This document shows, piece by piece, positions 48,610 through 60,560 of a stretch of DNA of 64,000 bases. Below the pieces are notes generated by a model that was not told the DNA's origin, searched no databases, and saw only the letters and a program-made list of their open reading frames with translations. Position 1 is the stretch's first letter. Every line of letters begins with the position of its first letter. A program made the translations under genes and the position numbers. Source of the DNA: Eucommia ulmoides (taxonomy: Eukaryota; Streptophyta; Magnoliopsida; Garryales; Eucommiaceae); contig CM028338.1 in assembly GCA_016647705.1 (NCBI GenBank), forward strand, positions 22,899,577 to 22,963,576, written 5' to 3'.

Positions 48610-51600
48610 TTACGTATTTCCAGAAGTCGATGTGAATGTTACTGGGCTCATGACGTGGTCTCTCACAACCAGACTAAGAACTTCAGGCCTCGAATAATGA
48701 CCGACCACATCGAAATCAAACTTTGCCCGAGCTATCTCTCCCATATCTATGCAACATCAAACCGCAACAAGGTCAAGCTCCATTCCACAAACAATAGTGG
48801 CACAATTTCAGTTATTGTTTCTCAGTTTTCCGGTTTCTCGACCCAGAATACTCGAGAAAAAAAAAATTTCTATGTAATAAATTATAGTGATTTTCAGTAC
48901 TGCAGTAACTTTAAACTTCTAATGAAAAAAAAAACACAGTAATGCGTGGATTTTTGGGAAAAATGTTGGTCTATGAACTGTTCACCGAGAACTCGCCCAA
49001 AAAAATAAGGAATAGCGCCGGGGGGGGGGGGGGGGGTGTTGTTTACCTAGATCAGCAGTGATGAGCCCTTCCCCTTCATAATTAGGTCCTGCCAGGACAG
49101 TCCCAGATGGTGAAATTATGACACTCCCACCGGCACAAACAACAGCATCTGGAGTAAGATCTTGTTCTGTGCCAGAAAATACGTACTCCGGAGGAGGTGG
49201 ATAATCTTTTCTTCGACAGAACTGGTTTGCTGATAAGACAAAACAGCCACCCTCAAGAGCAATGTGTGTCATGGATGCCTGCCACACTTCCCTTGAATCA
49301 GCGGTAGGGGCACAATATATTTCAATGCCTGTAAACATAAAGAAACTTCCCGTGAATATGGAGTTCGGATTTAACTGCACAAACTGACATGTCCTACTAT
49401 ACACAAATACAAGCTTATTTTAGTTACTTTGAGGTTAAGCTATTATAGTTGAACCTTCAGAGTCCAAAGTGCCAAACAACATATAACTTTAAGGGCCAAA
49501 TCTAACAGAACATTCGTGAACTAATAGGTAAGTTCAAGAAAATGTGGGGATGAAAAGGTATAACAGATCACCCCTCTACCCGAAAAATCTCATACACAAA
49601 TATATTTTGGTTAAAATACTAAGATAGGATTTGATTAATGTTTCTATTTTTCTGTTCCTAATCCCAAAAAAATGAGATGAGAATTATATTTTCGGTCTCA
49701 ATAATTCTGGAAATAGAAATATGTTTAACTATTGTTCTTAAATTATTTCATAATTTGGAGAACAAAATCAAAGAAACATGTTTGGTTACACCATTAGTTT
49801 TCATTTTTCTTATTTTACTTTAAATATAAATGATAGGGTTGCATATTTCGCCAATCAATTTTCACAAATTATAGCAAAAGAAAAACACATCCATGATATT
49901 AATTGCAACTAAATAAAGTAAAAATAGCATAGTACTTTAATTGCGTTTCTCTTGGCCTAATAGATGATAAAAGGAAAATAAGGAAAAAATATCACTTCTC
50001 TATATTTGAGGCTAATAATATTTGAAGGATGGACAACGTTAAGAAGTTCAAAAATACCGACCTTGTCCCTTTAAGCGATAATAAGTTGAGAAAGATTATT
50101 TGGTAATGAATGGAAATCATTTTTTCCCTCAAAATCCCATGACTTTGGGATTATTCTCAAAATTTTGAAAATATTTTGGCACAGGAACATATTAACCAAA
50201 TATTTTACTATTCTTCAATTTAAAAAAAATTGGGAACTGGAACAAGGATTTGGAATAGAAACACCAAAGAAACTGGGCCTAAATTGCTTTCATATTCTGT
50301 TTTCGATTGGGAGGTTGTAGAAACCCAATGAGCCTTAACTCTCTCTCAAAAGACGCCTTGCAAGAGGCGGATTGCCCTAAGCTTTATATATAGCTCAGGA
50401 TCAGGTAACACGAGATGCGGGATTCAACACGCCCCCTCACGCACAGGGTGGACTTTGACAACCACTACGAACGGATATTTAGAGGCCCAACATCATTGTG
50501 GGATTCAACGAGTCCGCTCACGTCCAGGGTAGACTTCGCACCACTGCAATCAAATATCGGGAGGCCAACAATAATGTGGGATTCAACACACACAAAATCA
50601 GACAAAAAGCCTAAATCTGATACCATGTAAAAATCCAATGAGCGTAACTCTCAAAAGACGCCTTGTAAGGACGACTGCTCTCGGTTTTATATATTTTTCA
50701 GGATCAGATAACACAAGCGATGTGGGATTCAACAAGCCCCCTCACGTGCAGGGTGAACTTTGACAAACCACAGCGAATGGATACTGGGAGGCCAACATTA
50801 ATGTGGAACTCAACATGTCCAATATCAGACAAAAAGTTTGACTATAATACAATGTAGGAACCCAATGGGCCTAACTCACTCTCAAAAGACGCCTTGTAAG
50901 AATAGGATTGTCCCTAGGCTTTATATACAGGTCAGGATCAAGATGTGGGATTCAATAGAGGCCACCATTCATAACACGTTCAAATCCAACATATATCTTT
51001 TCGGGAAAAATAGGATTTTTGTCCAATTTTCACTTTATATATTGATAAAAGGATGTAACGCCAGTCTTTGTCTCCCTTCGGAAACCACCACTCAAGAATG
51101 TTTCTAGCACTTTGACTCATAATCTCTAATGAAAACTGGAAAAAATGTATTTTATTTTGAAATTGATAACAGATCATGTCAAAAAACATGGTAGCATATG
51201 GTAGCAAGTAAGAACAGTTGACAGCAAAAAAATAAATTCAAGATCAAGATAACAAACCTTTAGCATACATTGCTGTCCTTAGAAGTGGCATTCTATTTTC
51301 CCAACATATAGCAGCACCTATCTTTCCAATTGGAGTTTCAAAAACCGGAATTGTTGATCCATCTCCAAACCCCCATATTATACGCTCCAATGCTGTTGGC
51401 ATGAGTTTGCGATGCTTCCCAAGGTATTGACCTTGGGAATCAAAAAACAGTACAGTACAATAAAGTGTATATCCATCTTTCTCTATTACACCCATCACCA
51501 AATACACCCTATACTTTCCAGCCATAGCAGCCAAGCGTTTCACTTCTGGACCTGCATTTATTATACAGAACATATAACAAACACTTTCATGTAAAAAAAA

Positions 51601-52552
51601 ATAATCACAAGAAACGAATGGAGGAAAATAATGTTCATATAAAACTAGATCTTAGTTGCAGGATCACTCTGAAATGGTCACACTCTCATGCCAGACTTGC
51701 GATTTTCTGCCTCTTACTGACAATTTCGCCACACTCCTATCATGTTGGAACCTTGCTCCCACTACGCTCCTATGGTAACCTAATTTCAAATAATTTTTTT
51801 TTTTTAGTTTAAACATTTAGCTGAAAGAATTTTTCATATGTAGAAAAACATGGCATAAGACTACTCAAAAAACAAATTGCATTGTCACTTATATTATTTG
51901 AAACTGGTTGAACCCCACATCACTTGTGTTACCTGATCGTCCTGATCTATATATAACTTTAGGGGTAATCCTAGTCTTTCAAGATATTTTTGAGAGTGAG
52001 CTAGGCCCATTGAGTATTTATATGGTATCACAGTCAGGCTTTTTGTCCGATTTTGGGCCCCCAATATCCTTTCTCAATGGTTTGTCAAAGTTCACCCTCC
52101 GAGTGAGGGGATGTGTTGAATCCCACTGATGTTGGGTCCCCCAATATCCGTTCGCAGTGGTTTGTCAAAAGTTCACCCTACACGTGAGTGGGCGTGTAGA
52201 ATCCCACATCGCTAGTGTTACCTAATCTTGAGCTATATATAACTTTAGGATAATCCTCTTCTTTCAAGACATCTTTTGAGAGTGAGCTAGACCCATCAGG
52301 TTTCTACAAAACCAAAACTCATTTGACTAATTGTTGACCATATGACTGCAAAGACAGAAGATATGGTTTTACCTGGGACACTAATAGCTGCAGCATGACA
52401 CTTTCGGAACTCCTCTTTCCCTTCAGCTGTACGGACACCAATTGTAACGCCATAATTTGAACCACGTGGATAACCCCCAACAAATGCTTCTGGAAACACC
52501 ACCAGCTGAGAACCAAATGATGCAGCTTCAGCCAGCAGATGCTCTGCCTTGT
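48610..52552 (-). CDS. NIT4: NIT4-type nitrilase / beta-cyanoalanine hydratase, exons 2-5 (partial)
   Basis: Reads right to left. Exons 52552-52373, 51551-51258, 49328-49047 and 48746-48610 join in phase at GT-AG sites and give a C-terminal 296 residues without any break. The carbon-nitrogen hydrolase triad is present: Glu in [18 protein letters not shown] (exon 2), Lys in GKHRKLMPT and Cys in [10 protein letters not shown] (both exon 3). Exon 4 has [18 protein letters not shown] and exon 5 ends [20 protein letters not shown] then [10 protein letters not shown]. Wording matches plant NIT4, which turns beta-cyano-L-alanine into Asn and Asp plus ammonia in cyanide detoxification. The first exon, about 50-60 residues in relatives, is not found in the 11.4 kb upstream: either intron 1 is very long or the gene is beheaded. 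Introns 2 and 3 hold TRIM elements. Confidence 0.88.
49020..49036. repeat. Run of 17 G next to the NIT4 exon 4 donor
   Basis: A pure G-run on the plus strand (C-run in the NIT4 transcript) starts about 10 nt after the exon 4 splice donor. It is highly unusual in this AT-rich window. Its length may vary or be a sequencing artefact. Confidence 0.8.
49600..50290. mobile_element. Possible AT-rich MITE in NIT4 intron 3
   Basis: Words such as AACCAAATATT, TTTGGTAATGAATGG and TCTATTTTTCTGTTCC recall the small elements at 12485 and 29383. Ends and target duplication could not be fixed. No coding. Confidence 0.3.
50316..50957 (-). mobile_element. TRIM retroelement with three LTRs (tandem form), NIT4 intron 3
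   Basis: Three LTR-like units of about 105-117 bp (50316-50432, 50626-50734, 50853-50957) start TGTA(G/A)(A/G)AA.CCAATG and end GGGATTCAA(C/T)A. Short non-coding spacers separate them. AAATCTGATACCA just before the second unit is the reverse of a TGGTATCAGA primer-binding site, giving minus orientation. Flanks GAGGT (50311-50315) and GAGGC (50958-50962) look like a target duplication with one change. The three-LTR form arises by LTR-LTR recombination between copies. Same strand as NIT4. Confidence 0.75.
51905..52308 (+). mobile_element. TRIM retroelement, opposite orientation, NIT4 intron 2
   Basis: LTRs 51905-52022 and 52195-52308, with primer-binding site TGGTATCACAG at 52023 and a short spacer with no coding. 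The LTR and spacer match the family at 50316-50957 as reverse complement (TTTGTCAAAGTTCACCCT, CGTGAG, GAATCCCACAT, TTTTGAGAGTGAGCTA). The target duplication is unclear. Confidence 0.75.
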
Positions 52553-53371
52553 CTGAAAAAACGGGTCAAATTGTGAAAAAAACACTAAAGGACTGTTGAA
52601 TAAGTGGCCCTATGAAAAAGTCAGTGGTTCTGGGGCGGCGGTTGACATTGGATGGCTGGAGTGAGTTGGGAAAGATGTGTACACTTATTAAAACTAAAAA
52701 TAATATATATATGTTTAGTAACAATTCTAACTTTCCTAAATTTTAATTTGACATATTAACTAATTTATTTAATACAGAGAAATTAATTATATATCCCGTG
52801 GAATGATTTTTCCTAAGAACTAACCTATCAAATTTTCATCTAATGTTTAATGAATCAAAAAGATATTTCTTAATGAATAGTCCAATTGATCTTCCATCAA
52901 AATAAATCAAACAAGAATACCGTATAGTTTTCTATTTTAAAAAACGGTTATTAATGAGAGATTTTTGTTCTTAAAATTATGGAATTCAAGTTTTCATAAT
53001 TAACATATTCTGTTAACATCCACAAAAGATAACAAAAAACAAAATACAGAATGACAACACCCTAAAACAATTCAAATTCACTTTTGCGTTGTGTTAAAAT
53101 CAACATATAGTTAAAAAAAAAAAAATTAAAATTAGAGAATGATCATCATACTCTATTCATCATTACTTTCACATTGTATTGATGTCAACAATGTGAAAAT
53201 GTAAATCTCGATATTGATATAAACAACAAGAGGTAAAACCGGATAATAAAAACATTAGGACTTCAAGTTAAGTTGAAAATAAACAACTATATATTTATTG
53301 GGAAAAATTGAACACTACTCCTTGAATAAGTTAGGGGGTATATATAGCAAAAAAGGCGATACTTAAAAAAC
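52553..53371. other. Upstream of NIT4 exon 2, no feature
   Basis: AT-rich DNA. No NIT4 first exon, no repeat ends and no coding were found on either strand. Confidence 0.5.
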
Positions 53372-53711
53372 TGTAGGGTGGTCTTGGACCTTTCTCACCC
53401 CAAAAGCTAGCTCATGAGGTGAGACTTTCCCTCATACTTACAACCTGACCACCAGCCCCTTCCATATCCGATGTAGGATAGGACCCAACAATCTTCCCCT
53501 CACATATTGGTCTTTTGGTTTGCACCCTCAACCAGTCTTTCCCTTTTGTGGCTATTGGGCCAAAATTGTTATAACTTGGGCTCTGATACTAGTGTAGGGT
53601 AATCCTAGGCCTCTCTCACCTCTAAAAAATAGCTCAAGATGTGAGATTTTCCCTCACACTTATAACTTCACTACCAGCCCCTTCCACACCCGATGTGGAA
53701 TAAACCCAATA
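53372..53711 (-). mobile_element. TRIM retroelement, 340 bp, second family
   Basis: Two 119-bp LTRs (53372-53490, 53593-53711) start TGTAGGGT and end CCAACA/CCAATA. The perfect duplication AAAAC flanks them (53367-53371, 53712-53716). GGGCTCTGATACTA before the right LTR is the reverse of an initiator-Met primer-binding site, and CTTCCCCTC after the left LTR is the reverse of a purine tract. No coding. Confidence 0.88.
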
Positions 53712-54224
53712 AAAACCACCTCCTTGTGATCGTGAATATCATTTTCTACAAAATTAACACATTCCATCGATTTAATACAATGTTAAAGGGGTTAAGTGTA
53801 ATTTCCATCGTATTACGAGGGTAAAACACATATTCAGTGCCTCCTCCAAAATCCCCCAACTATTAGATACTTGTTTAAACCAGAAAGGCCTTCAGCAGAA
53901 CCCAAATTAGCTGGACGAAAGTAGATGGAAAAATTATTGCAAGAAAGTAGATGGATAAATTTTAATTTCCAAGTGGAATTCACCCAGATGTCAAGAGGAA
54001 ATAACTATTAAGTGATAAAAAAGGGAATAAAATGTAATATACTCTTAACAATTCACCTAATTTATTTGTCAACAGAACTTCATACGCAACTTAGAAAAAC
54101 AATTATTAAAATAGTAATAAGATAGTGGGAGGTACTAAAACAAATGACACCAAATTAATAAAAACTCTCAAACCAAATAAGTATTTTACTTTTTGTCCCA
54201 TCTATTAAGATTTATGTAAACACT

Positions 54225-54496
54225 AATGCTTCAATTAGGATAACGTTGCCCGCTGCTGCCCCACCGTCGCAGGCCAACATATTCCGAACATCGGATTCTA
54301 GCCATGCCGCCCATCGGTCGTCAAAACTCCGATTGCCGGTTGCCGAAAAAAAATTTAGTTACATTCAATTAATTTTTTAGTAACATTCTTTTAGTATACC
54401 TTTTAGTTACATTTAACTAATTTTCGGTTGCCAATCGCCGAAAAATTACATGAATGTAACTGAAAAATATAAATAAATAAAATACTAAAATGTAAT
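54225..54496. mobile_element. Left half of a terminal-inverted-repeat element split by copia
   Basis: Begins AATGCTTCAATTAGG, and its mirror AATGCTTCCAATTAAGG closes the right half at 60032. Both halves carry GCTGCTG/CAGCAGG and TTTAGTTACAT/ATGTAACTAA words in mirror order. Outer target duplication not resolved. Confidence 0.55.
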
Positions 54497-54682
54497 TGTT
54501 GAAATACAATATTTATGTATCTTTTTATTTTTGACATCTTGATTGTAGGACATTATTAGCCCATTTATTCCGGTGATATATTTCCTAAATTAGTATGCTC
54601 CCGCGGCTATATAATTAGGGATATAGAACTCATTCTTAAGTACAATACAATAGATTATTATTTCATATACCTTTATCCTTTT

Positions 54683-55300
54683 TGGTATCGAGAGCCAACA
54701 ATTCTTTCCCACCAACACCACCACCCGCCGCCACCGCTGTTCTCCCAAAACCCTAAACGCCGCCGCCATCAATAACCGCACACCAGATCCACCCCAAACC
54801 GCGAACCAGATCGCAGATCGAGCCCTAAACCACACCCCAGCAATCGAACCACTACCACACAGCCGCGAACCCTAACCCTCACCCTCGCCGTCGCGAACCA
54901 CCATCAAGGTCGCGAACCACCACCACCACCACACAGCCACGAACCATACTCGCGAACCACCACCACCAGGCATCCTAGCCACCGCCGCGGAAATGTAGAC
55001 CCTAGACACGCGACCAAAAATTGTGAACCCTCGCAGCCGCGAACCTGTAACCCTGGAAACCAGCCCTCTGCCCAGAACAACCCTCTGCCTTGTACCTGTC
55101 CATTGTGGGCTGTTCACTGCCGCCAGTTGCGCCTTGTTCATGTAAAGCTTTACTGCTCATCGCTGTTGTTCCCCATCCGCTGGTGTTCCGGATGTCTTGA
55201 ATACACGGCCGTTGCTTCAATTCCTCAAATGAATAAGTAACTACGTCTCTAGTACGCTGCTCAAATTGTGCCTTCTTTTTCCGGAGCCCGATTAGTATTC
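54683..55300 (+). other. Leader of the copia element
   Basis: GC-rich untranslated region with six CGCGAACC words (for example near 54797, 54863, 54891, 54912, 54950, 55035), several followed by ACCACCACC, and telomere-like CCCTAAAC/CCCTAACC words. Its base composition stands apart from the surroundings. Confidence 0.6.
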
Positions 55301-56540
55301 CGTAGCATTTTTTTTTCCCGTGTGGTTTATTGCTACAGTCTCATTTCATCTGTATCAATGGCATCCAGAAAAGAAGGTGACATCTCATCTCCGACCGTTG
55401 ATGCTCCACAACAACCTGCCCGCTCAGATTCTTCCCGTGCACATGAGGTCACTGTCCAACGTATTACCACCGTTTTACTTAATGGAGCGAATTTCCCTAC
55501 TTGGTCTCGCTCTCTTCGTCTTTACCTTGGTGGAAAACGTAAGATCAGATGGCTCCACGGCACTGAGCCAAAGCCAGATATCAACGATCCCAAGTTTTGC
55601 TCAGTGGGACGCTGATAATTGTACCATCCTCGGATGGATCTTCAATTCTATAGAGGCACGGATCTATAATATCTTCATGTTCCACGAGACTGTCAGCGGA
55701 TTATGGTCTGCTCTTACGAAGATGTATGCCCACTCTCGCAATGAATCACGGATTTTCGAGCTCTACCGTGAGATTTCCCATGCCTCCCAGGCATCATTAG
55801 GACTTTCAGTTGCGGATTACTTCGGCTACCTTCAATCTCGGTGGGAGGAACTTACGCAGTATGAACCTCTAAGTGAATTCCCTGTGGATGCTGCTCAAAT
55901 CGAAGCCAAGCGTCAGGATTATCGTCACACATACCATTTCTTGATGGGTTTAAATCCGGAGTATGAGAACCTTCGCACTCAAATTTTGAACACTTCACTG
56001 ATGCCAGATCTATACAATGCATTATCTACTGTTGACAATTATTCAAAACGCCGGCTCCTTCTCCCGCCTGAAGTCACTCCTTCAGTCCCTGAGCAGATGG
56101 CCTTCTTGGCTCCCTCTGGTCTTTGCCCATCAGGCACGCGATCATACTATCAGCACTGCCGGAAGCCTGGTCACAACATTGACCGTTGTTACAATCTTCA
56201 TCCTGAATTGAAACCCCGAAACCTAGGAGGGAGAAAAGGAAAAGGAGGACCACGTACTGGTGCTCTTGCTGCTAGTGTCCCTGGTCTGGCAGATCCTCCA
56301 CCACCTACCTTGGATATTTCCCACGTCCAAGCTCAACTTGCCCAGCTCCAAGCTCAGTTAACCACTTTGGCATCATCTTCCGGCCCCACGACTGCTCTTG
56401 CCTCGGGTACTCCGACTGCGCTTCATGGTAAGTCTGGTCACTCTACTTGGATTCTGGATTCCGGGGCTAACAATCACATGACTGGTGAGTTTTCTACTTT
56501 CACCTCCTGTTTCTCCTATCAATCAGTCTGTATGCATTGT
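55300..56540 (+). pseudogene. gag and protease region of the copia element
   Basis: Gag opens near MASRKEGDISSPT (about 55.36 kb), with the UBN2-type core NFPTWSRSLRLYLGG and YREISHASQASLG. A CCHC-like knuckle lies near 56.15 kb (YYQHCRKPGHNIDRC). The aspartic-protease motif WILDSGANNHMTG is near 56.45 kb. Fossil copy. Confidence 0.8.
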
Positions 56541-59500
56541 TGATGGTACCTCTATCCCTATTCGTTGTCAGGGAGATGCTTGCTTATCCCCTGATATCAC
56601 TCTTCACTCTGTTTACTATATTCCTAAATTTGCCTATAATCTTCTATCGGTTAGTCGTCTTGCTAAAAAATTTCACTGTGCCGTTGTTTTCTTACCTGAT
56701 CGTTGCTTCTTGCAGGACCTGACTACGAGGATGATTTTTGGCAGGGGATATGAACGCGATGGCTTCTACTACTTCGGCAGCCCTCCACCACCACCCATTC
56801 CATCTTTTAGTATGCAAGCCTCTATACTACCTATTTTTTATTCTTCTATGTGTTCTTTCAAAAATTTGAACTTATGGCATGCCCGTCTGGGACATGCAAA
56901 TTTTCAGTATTTGTGTTGGTTGTTTTTGTCTCTTAATAAAGCTTGCAAGGACTTTAAATTTCAATGTGTGGTTTGTGAATTGTCTAAGCATACCTCTTAT
57001 ATTCCTCGCATGCACCGTGCATCCCAAGCATTTGATGTTATCCATTCTGATATTTAGGGACCCTCTCCTATTACAGCCATTTCCAAACACCGCTACTATG
57101 TCACCTTTATAGATGATTATAGTCGGTGCACTTGGGTTCATTTGATGAAACACAAATCAGAGGTTTACACTCACTTTACCCGCTTCCTCCAAATGATAAA
57201 AACCCAATATCAAACCGTCGTGTGCAATATTCGATCAGATAATGGCCGGGAATACTTATCCGATGATTTTCGGGCTGAGCTTAATAAGCAAGGCATCCTT
57301 CAGCAACTCACTTGTCCCTACACCCCTAAACAAAATGGTGTCGCGGAACATAAGAATCGTCACCTCATGTCTGTAGTCCGTTGTCTTTTGCGAGGAATGA
57401 ATGTTCCCAAATCTTTTTGGCACACGGCAGTTCTTACTGTTGCTTATCTCATTAATCGAACACCAAGTCGTGTTCTTTCCGGCAAAACCCTATTTCATAT
57501 ATTACACCCCACTGGCACTTTTTTCCCTATCTTACCCCGTATCTTTGGTTGTACGTGTTTTGTCCAAAATCGAAGCCCTACTCGCACTAAGTTAGATGAT
57601 AAATCTATCCGGTGTGTTCTCCTTGGCTATTCGTCCATGTCCAAAGGATATAGGTGCTACAATCCAGTTACCCGCCACACTTACCATTCTCTTGATGTTA
57701 CGTTCCTCGAGATTGTCCCATATTTTTCCGGTACCGTACCTTCTCCACCTATTGAGGCAGTCTCTACCAAGGATCATACCCCACTTCCGCATCTTATCCC
57801 TGTATTCGATATACCTTCCCCGCCCACATCACACCCACTACGTAACCCATCACCCGCCCTTTTACGAGTCTACTCCCGTCGTCCACGTGTCTCACATCCC
57901 CTGCCGACATCTTCTCCGGACTCAGGTATATCTCCATCTCCCATTATCTCTGACCCTGTTCCTCGCCGTTACCCGACTCGGGAACGTCACCCACCATCCC
58001 GCTATCTTCTTTCATGTTCTACTAATCATCCGATTTCCAAGTATTTGTCTTTTCAGGATCTCTTGACTCAATATAAATCCTTTATTGGACAACTTGATTC
58101 CGTTGTCATTCCTCGCTCAGTTCATGAGGCCCTCCAAAATCCAAAGTGGGTTGCCGCTATGCAAGCGGAGATGGATGCCCTACATCGCAATCAGACATGG
58201 GACTTGGTTGACTTGCCGCCTGGTGAATGGCCGGTTGGTTGTAAGTGGGTTTTCAGTGTGAAATATCTGGTTGATGGATCGATTGATCGGTACAAAGCAC
58301 GACTTGTTGCTAAGGGCTACACCCAAATCCCGGGCAAAGATTTCGGTGCTACCTTTGCCCCGGTTGCTAAGTTGACTACTGTCCGGCTCCTTATTTCGTT
58401 AGCTGCATCCTCTTCTTGGCCTCTACACCAGTTGGATGTCAAGAATGCCTTCCTTCATGGTGACCTAACTGAGACTATCTATATGGAGCCTCCACCAGGA
58501 TTTCGGACTCAGGGGGAGTATTCGGGTAAAGTCTGTCGACTCCGAAAATCCCTTTATGGACTTAAGCAGTCTCCTCGTGCATGGTTCAGCCGATTCAGCG
58601 AAGCCATCCTTACTATGGGGTTTACCCAGTGTTATTCAGATCATACTCGCTTCATCCGTCGTCAACGCAAGGGACAATGCATCGTTATCTCAGTATATGT
58701 GGATGACATTATTATCACAGGAGACGACGCAGTTGGCATCCAACAAGTAAAAAAAGATCTCGGACAAATCTTTGACATCAAGGATTTGGGTCATCTCCGC
58801 TACTTTCTTGGTATTGAGGTTGCACGGTCTCGAAAAGGTATCTCTCTATCCCAGCGAAAATATGCCCTTGATCTTCTTCAGGATACTGGAATGCTTGGCT
58901 GTAGACCCGCTTCTACTCCCATGGATCCAAATCTTAAGTTAACAACAGACTCGGGAGATTTATTATCAGATCCGTCAGTATATCAACGACTTGTGGGTCG
59001 CCTCATCTATCTGACTAATACAAGGCCAGATCTTACGTATGCTGTCAGCGTTGTGAGTCAGTTTATGCACTCACCACGTACATCGCACCTGGATGCTGTC
59101 TACCATATCCTTCGATATCTCAAAACATGCCCTGGTCTTGGTCTCTTTTATATGACAGGGACACAGGAAGGACTTTCTTGCTTTACAGACGCGGACTATG
59201 CCGGATAGAAGGATGATAGACGTTCGACCTCTGGCCTGTGCACCTTTAATGGAAGACACCTAATCTCGTGGAAAAGTAAGAAGCAATCCGTTGTCTCCCG
59301 ATCCTCTGCAGAAGCTGAGTATCGCGCCATGGCTCAAGGAACGTGTGAACTCCTTTGGCTTCGTTCCCTTCTGACTGAGTTGGGACTCCCCGTGAGAAAT
59401 TCATCTTAGCTGTTCTGTGACAACAAGTCCGCAATAATGTTATCCTCAGACTCTATCCTTCATGAAAGGACCAAACACATCGAAGTGGATATCCACTTCA

Positions 59501-59655
59501 TCCGTGAGAAAGTCCGGTCAGGAATCATCACTCCTGCCTTCGTCCCATCTTCCGAACAGGCTGCTGATATCTTCACCAAATCCACAGGACCTTCTCTTCT
59601 TCAGTCAGCCATTGGCAAGCTAGGACTCATCAATATTTTTGCCCCAGCTTGAGGG
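56541..59655 (+). pseudogene. integrase, reverse transcriptase and RNase H region of the copia element
   Basis: Parts in order: GAG-pre-integrase domain (LWHARLGHANF, about 56.87 kb), integrase core (about 57.05-57.7 kb; RSDNGREY, PKQNGVAEHKNRHL), linker rich in Pro and Ser, reverse transcriptase (about 58.12-58.85 kb; LDVKNAFLHGDL, SVYVDDIIITG), and RNase H (about 59.17-59.6 kb; FTDADYAG, RTKHIEVDIHFIREKV). Broken in a few places. Confidence 0.85.
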
Positions 59656-59659
59656 GGAG

Positions 59660-59846
59660 TGTTGAAATACAATATTTATGTATCTTTTTTATTTTTGGCA
59701 TCTTGATTGTAAGGCATTATTAGCCCATTTATTCCGGTGATATATTTCCTAAATTAGCCTGCTCCCGTGGCTATATAATTAGGGATATAGAACCCATTCT
59801 TAAGTACAATACAATAGATTATTCTTTCCTATACCTATATCCTTTT
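59660..59846 (+). repeat. 3' LTR of the copia element
   Basis: Starts TGTTGAAATACAATATTTAT like the 5' LTR at 54497-54682 and ends next to the GTAAT duplication. Confidence 0.9.
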
Positions 59847-60032
59847 GTAATTAAAAAATATACTTAAAAATGTAACTAAAAATTACATTAAAAAAGAGTT
59901 ATACGTAATTACAAATTATACTGAATAAAATAGTTACATGTAACTAAAAAAATCGGCAAACGGCAGACGGCAGCAGGCGATGGTGGAGAGTAACGCCGAC
60001 AACCGACAATGCAAACCTTAATTGGAAGCATT
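59847..60032. mobile_element. Right half of the terminal-inverted-repeat element split by copia
   Basis: Mirror of 54225-54496, ending TTAATTGGAAGCATT. Contains no coding. Confidence 0.55.
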
Positions 60033-60560
60033 GAATATATAAAGGAGCATTGACCATGGAATTAAAATACAAGGTAAAATATAATTAAGGGATCAATACT
60101 AGATCATTATTTTGGTGGAATTAATGAAATTTCTTAGCATCCAAGCCATTAAAATCGTTTTAAAGGTTTTCGCAAGAACATCAAGTCGTCAACAGGTTGT
60201 ATGATGCATAACTACAACAAAAAATGAAAGAGAATATTGTTCACATTTCTAACTTAAATCTCACCTTATGAGGTGACAGACCTAAAAATATATACTTTTC
60301 CCTTACCAAATACAATAAAATCGAAGATTCAAAATCCGCAAATATATAATAATAAAGTAGCAATCATGGCATCAGGCTGCATGAAACTCATTAAATGAAA
60401 ACCCAAAGCATGCCTCATAATCATGGCATCAGTAAATTAATTACATTTTTTTATCATTTCGCATTTCGTTTAAGTAACTTGTGAATAAATATGGTCAATT
60501 GAAAGATTAATTAAAGAATACATGTACATAAATTAAGAATTTTGAAAAACAAAAGAAGAG
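60033..60560. other. Intergenic stretch
   Basis: AT-rich, no coding, no recognised repeat. NIT4 exon 1 was looked for here on the minus strand and not found. Confidence 0.5.

Larger units (their letters stand above)
54497..59846 (+). mobile_element. Ty1/copia retrotransposon with both LTRs
   Basis: LTRs 54497-54682 (186 bp) and 59660-59846 (187 bp), perfect duplication GTAAT (54492-54496, 59847-59851), primer-binding site TGGTATCGAGAGCC after the left LTR and purine tract TTGAGGGGGAG before the right. The LTRs differ at about ten bases, suggesting roughly two million years at usual grass or eudicot rates. Gag, protease, integrase, reverse transcriptase and RNase H follow in copia order. A few breaks; otherwise well preserved. 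The short LTR would suit an Ale- or Ivana-like lineage, but I cannot decide. Confidence 0.92.

Noticed and set aside
54872-55220. Minus-strand open frames in the copia leader
   Set aside because: Explained by GC-rich CGCGAACC/CCACC repeats; no domain visible.
59480-59500. GAAGTGGATATCCACTTC, a perfect version of the MULE palindrome, in the copia element
   Set aside because: It encodes EVDIHF of copia RNase H; shared by codon use, not by descent from the MULE.
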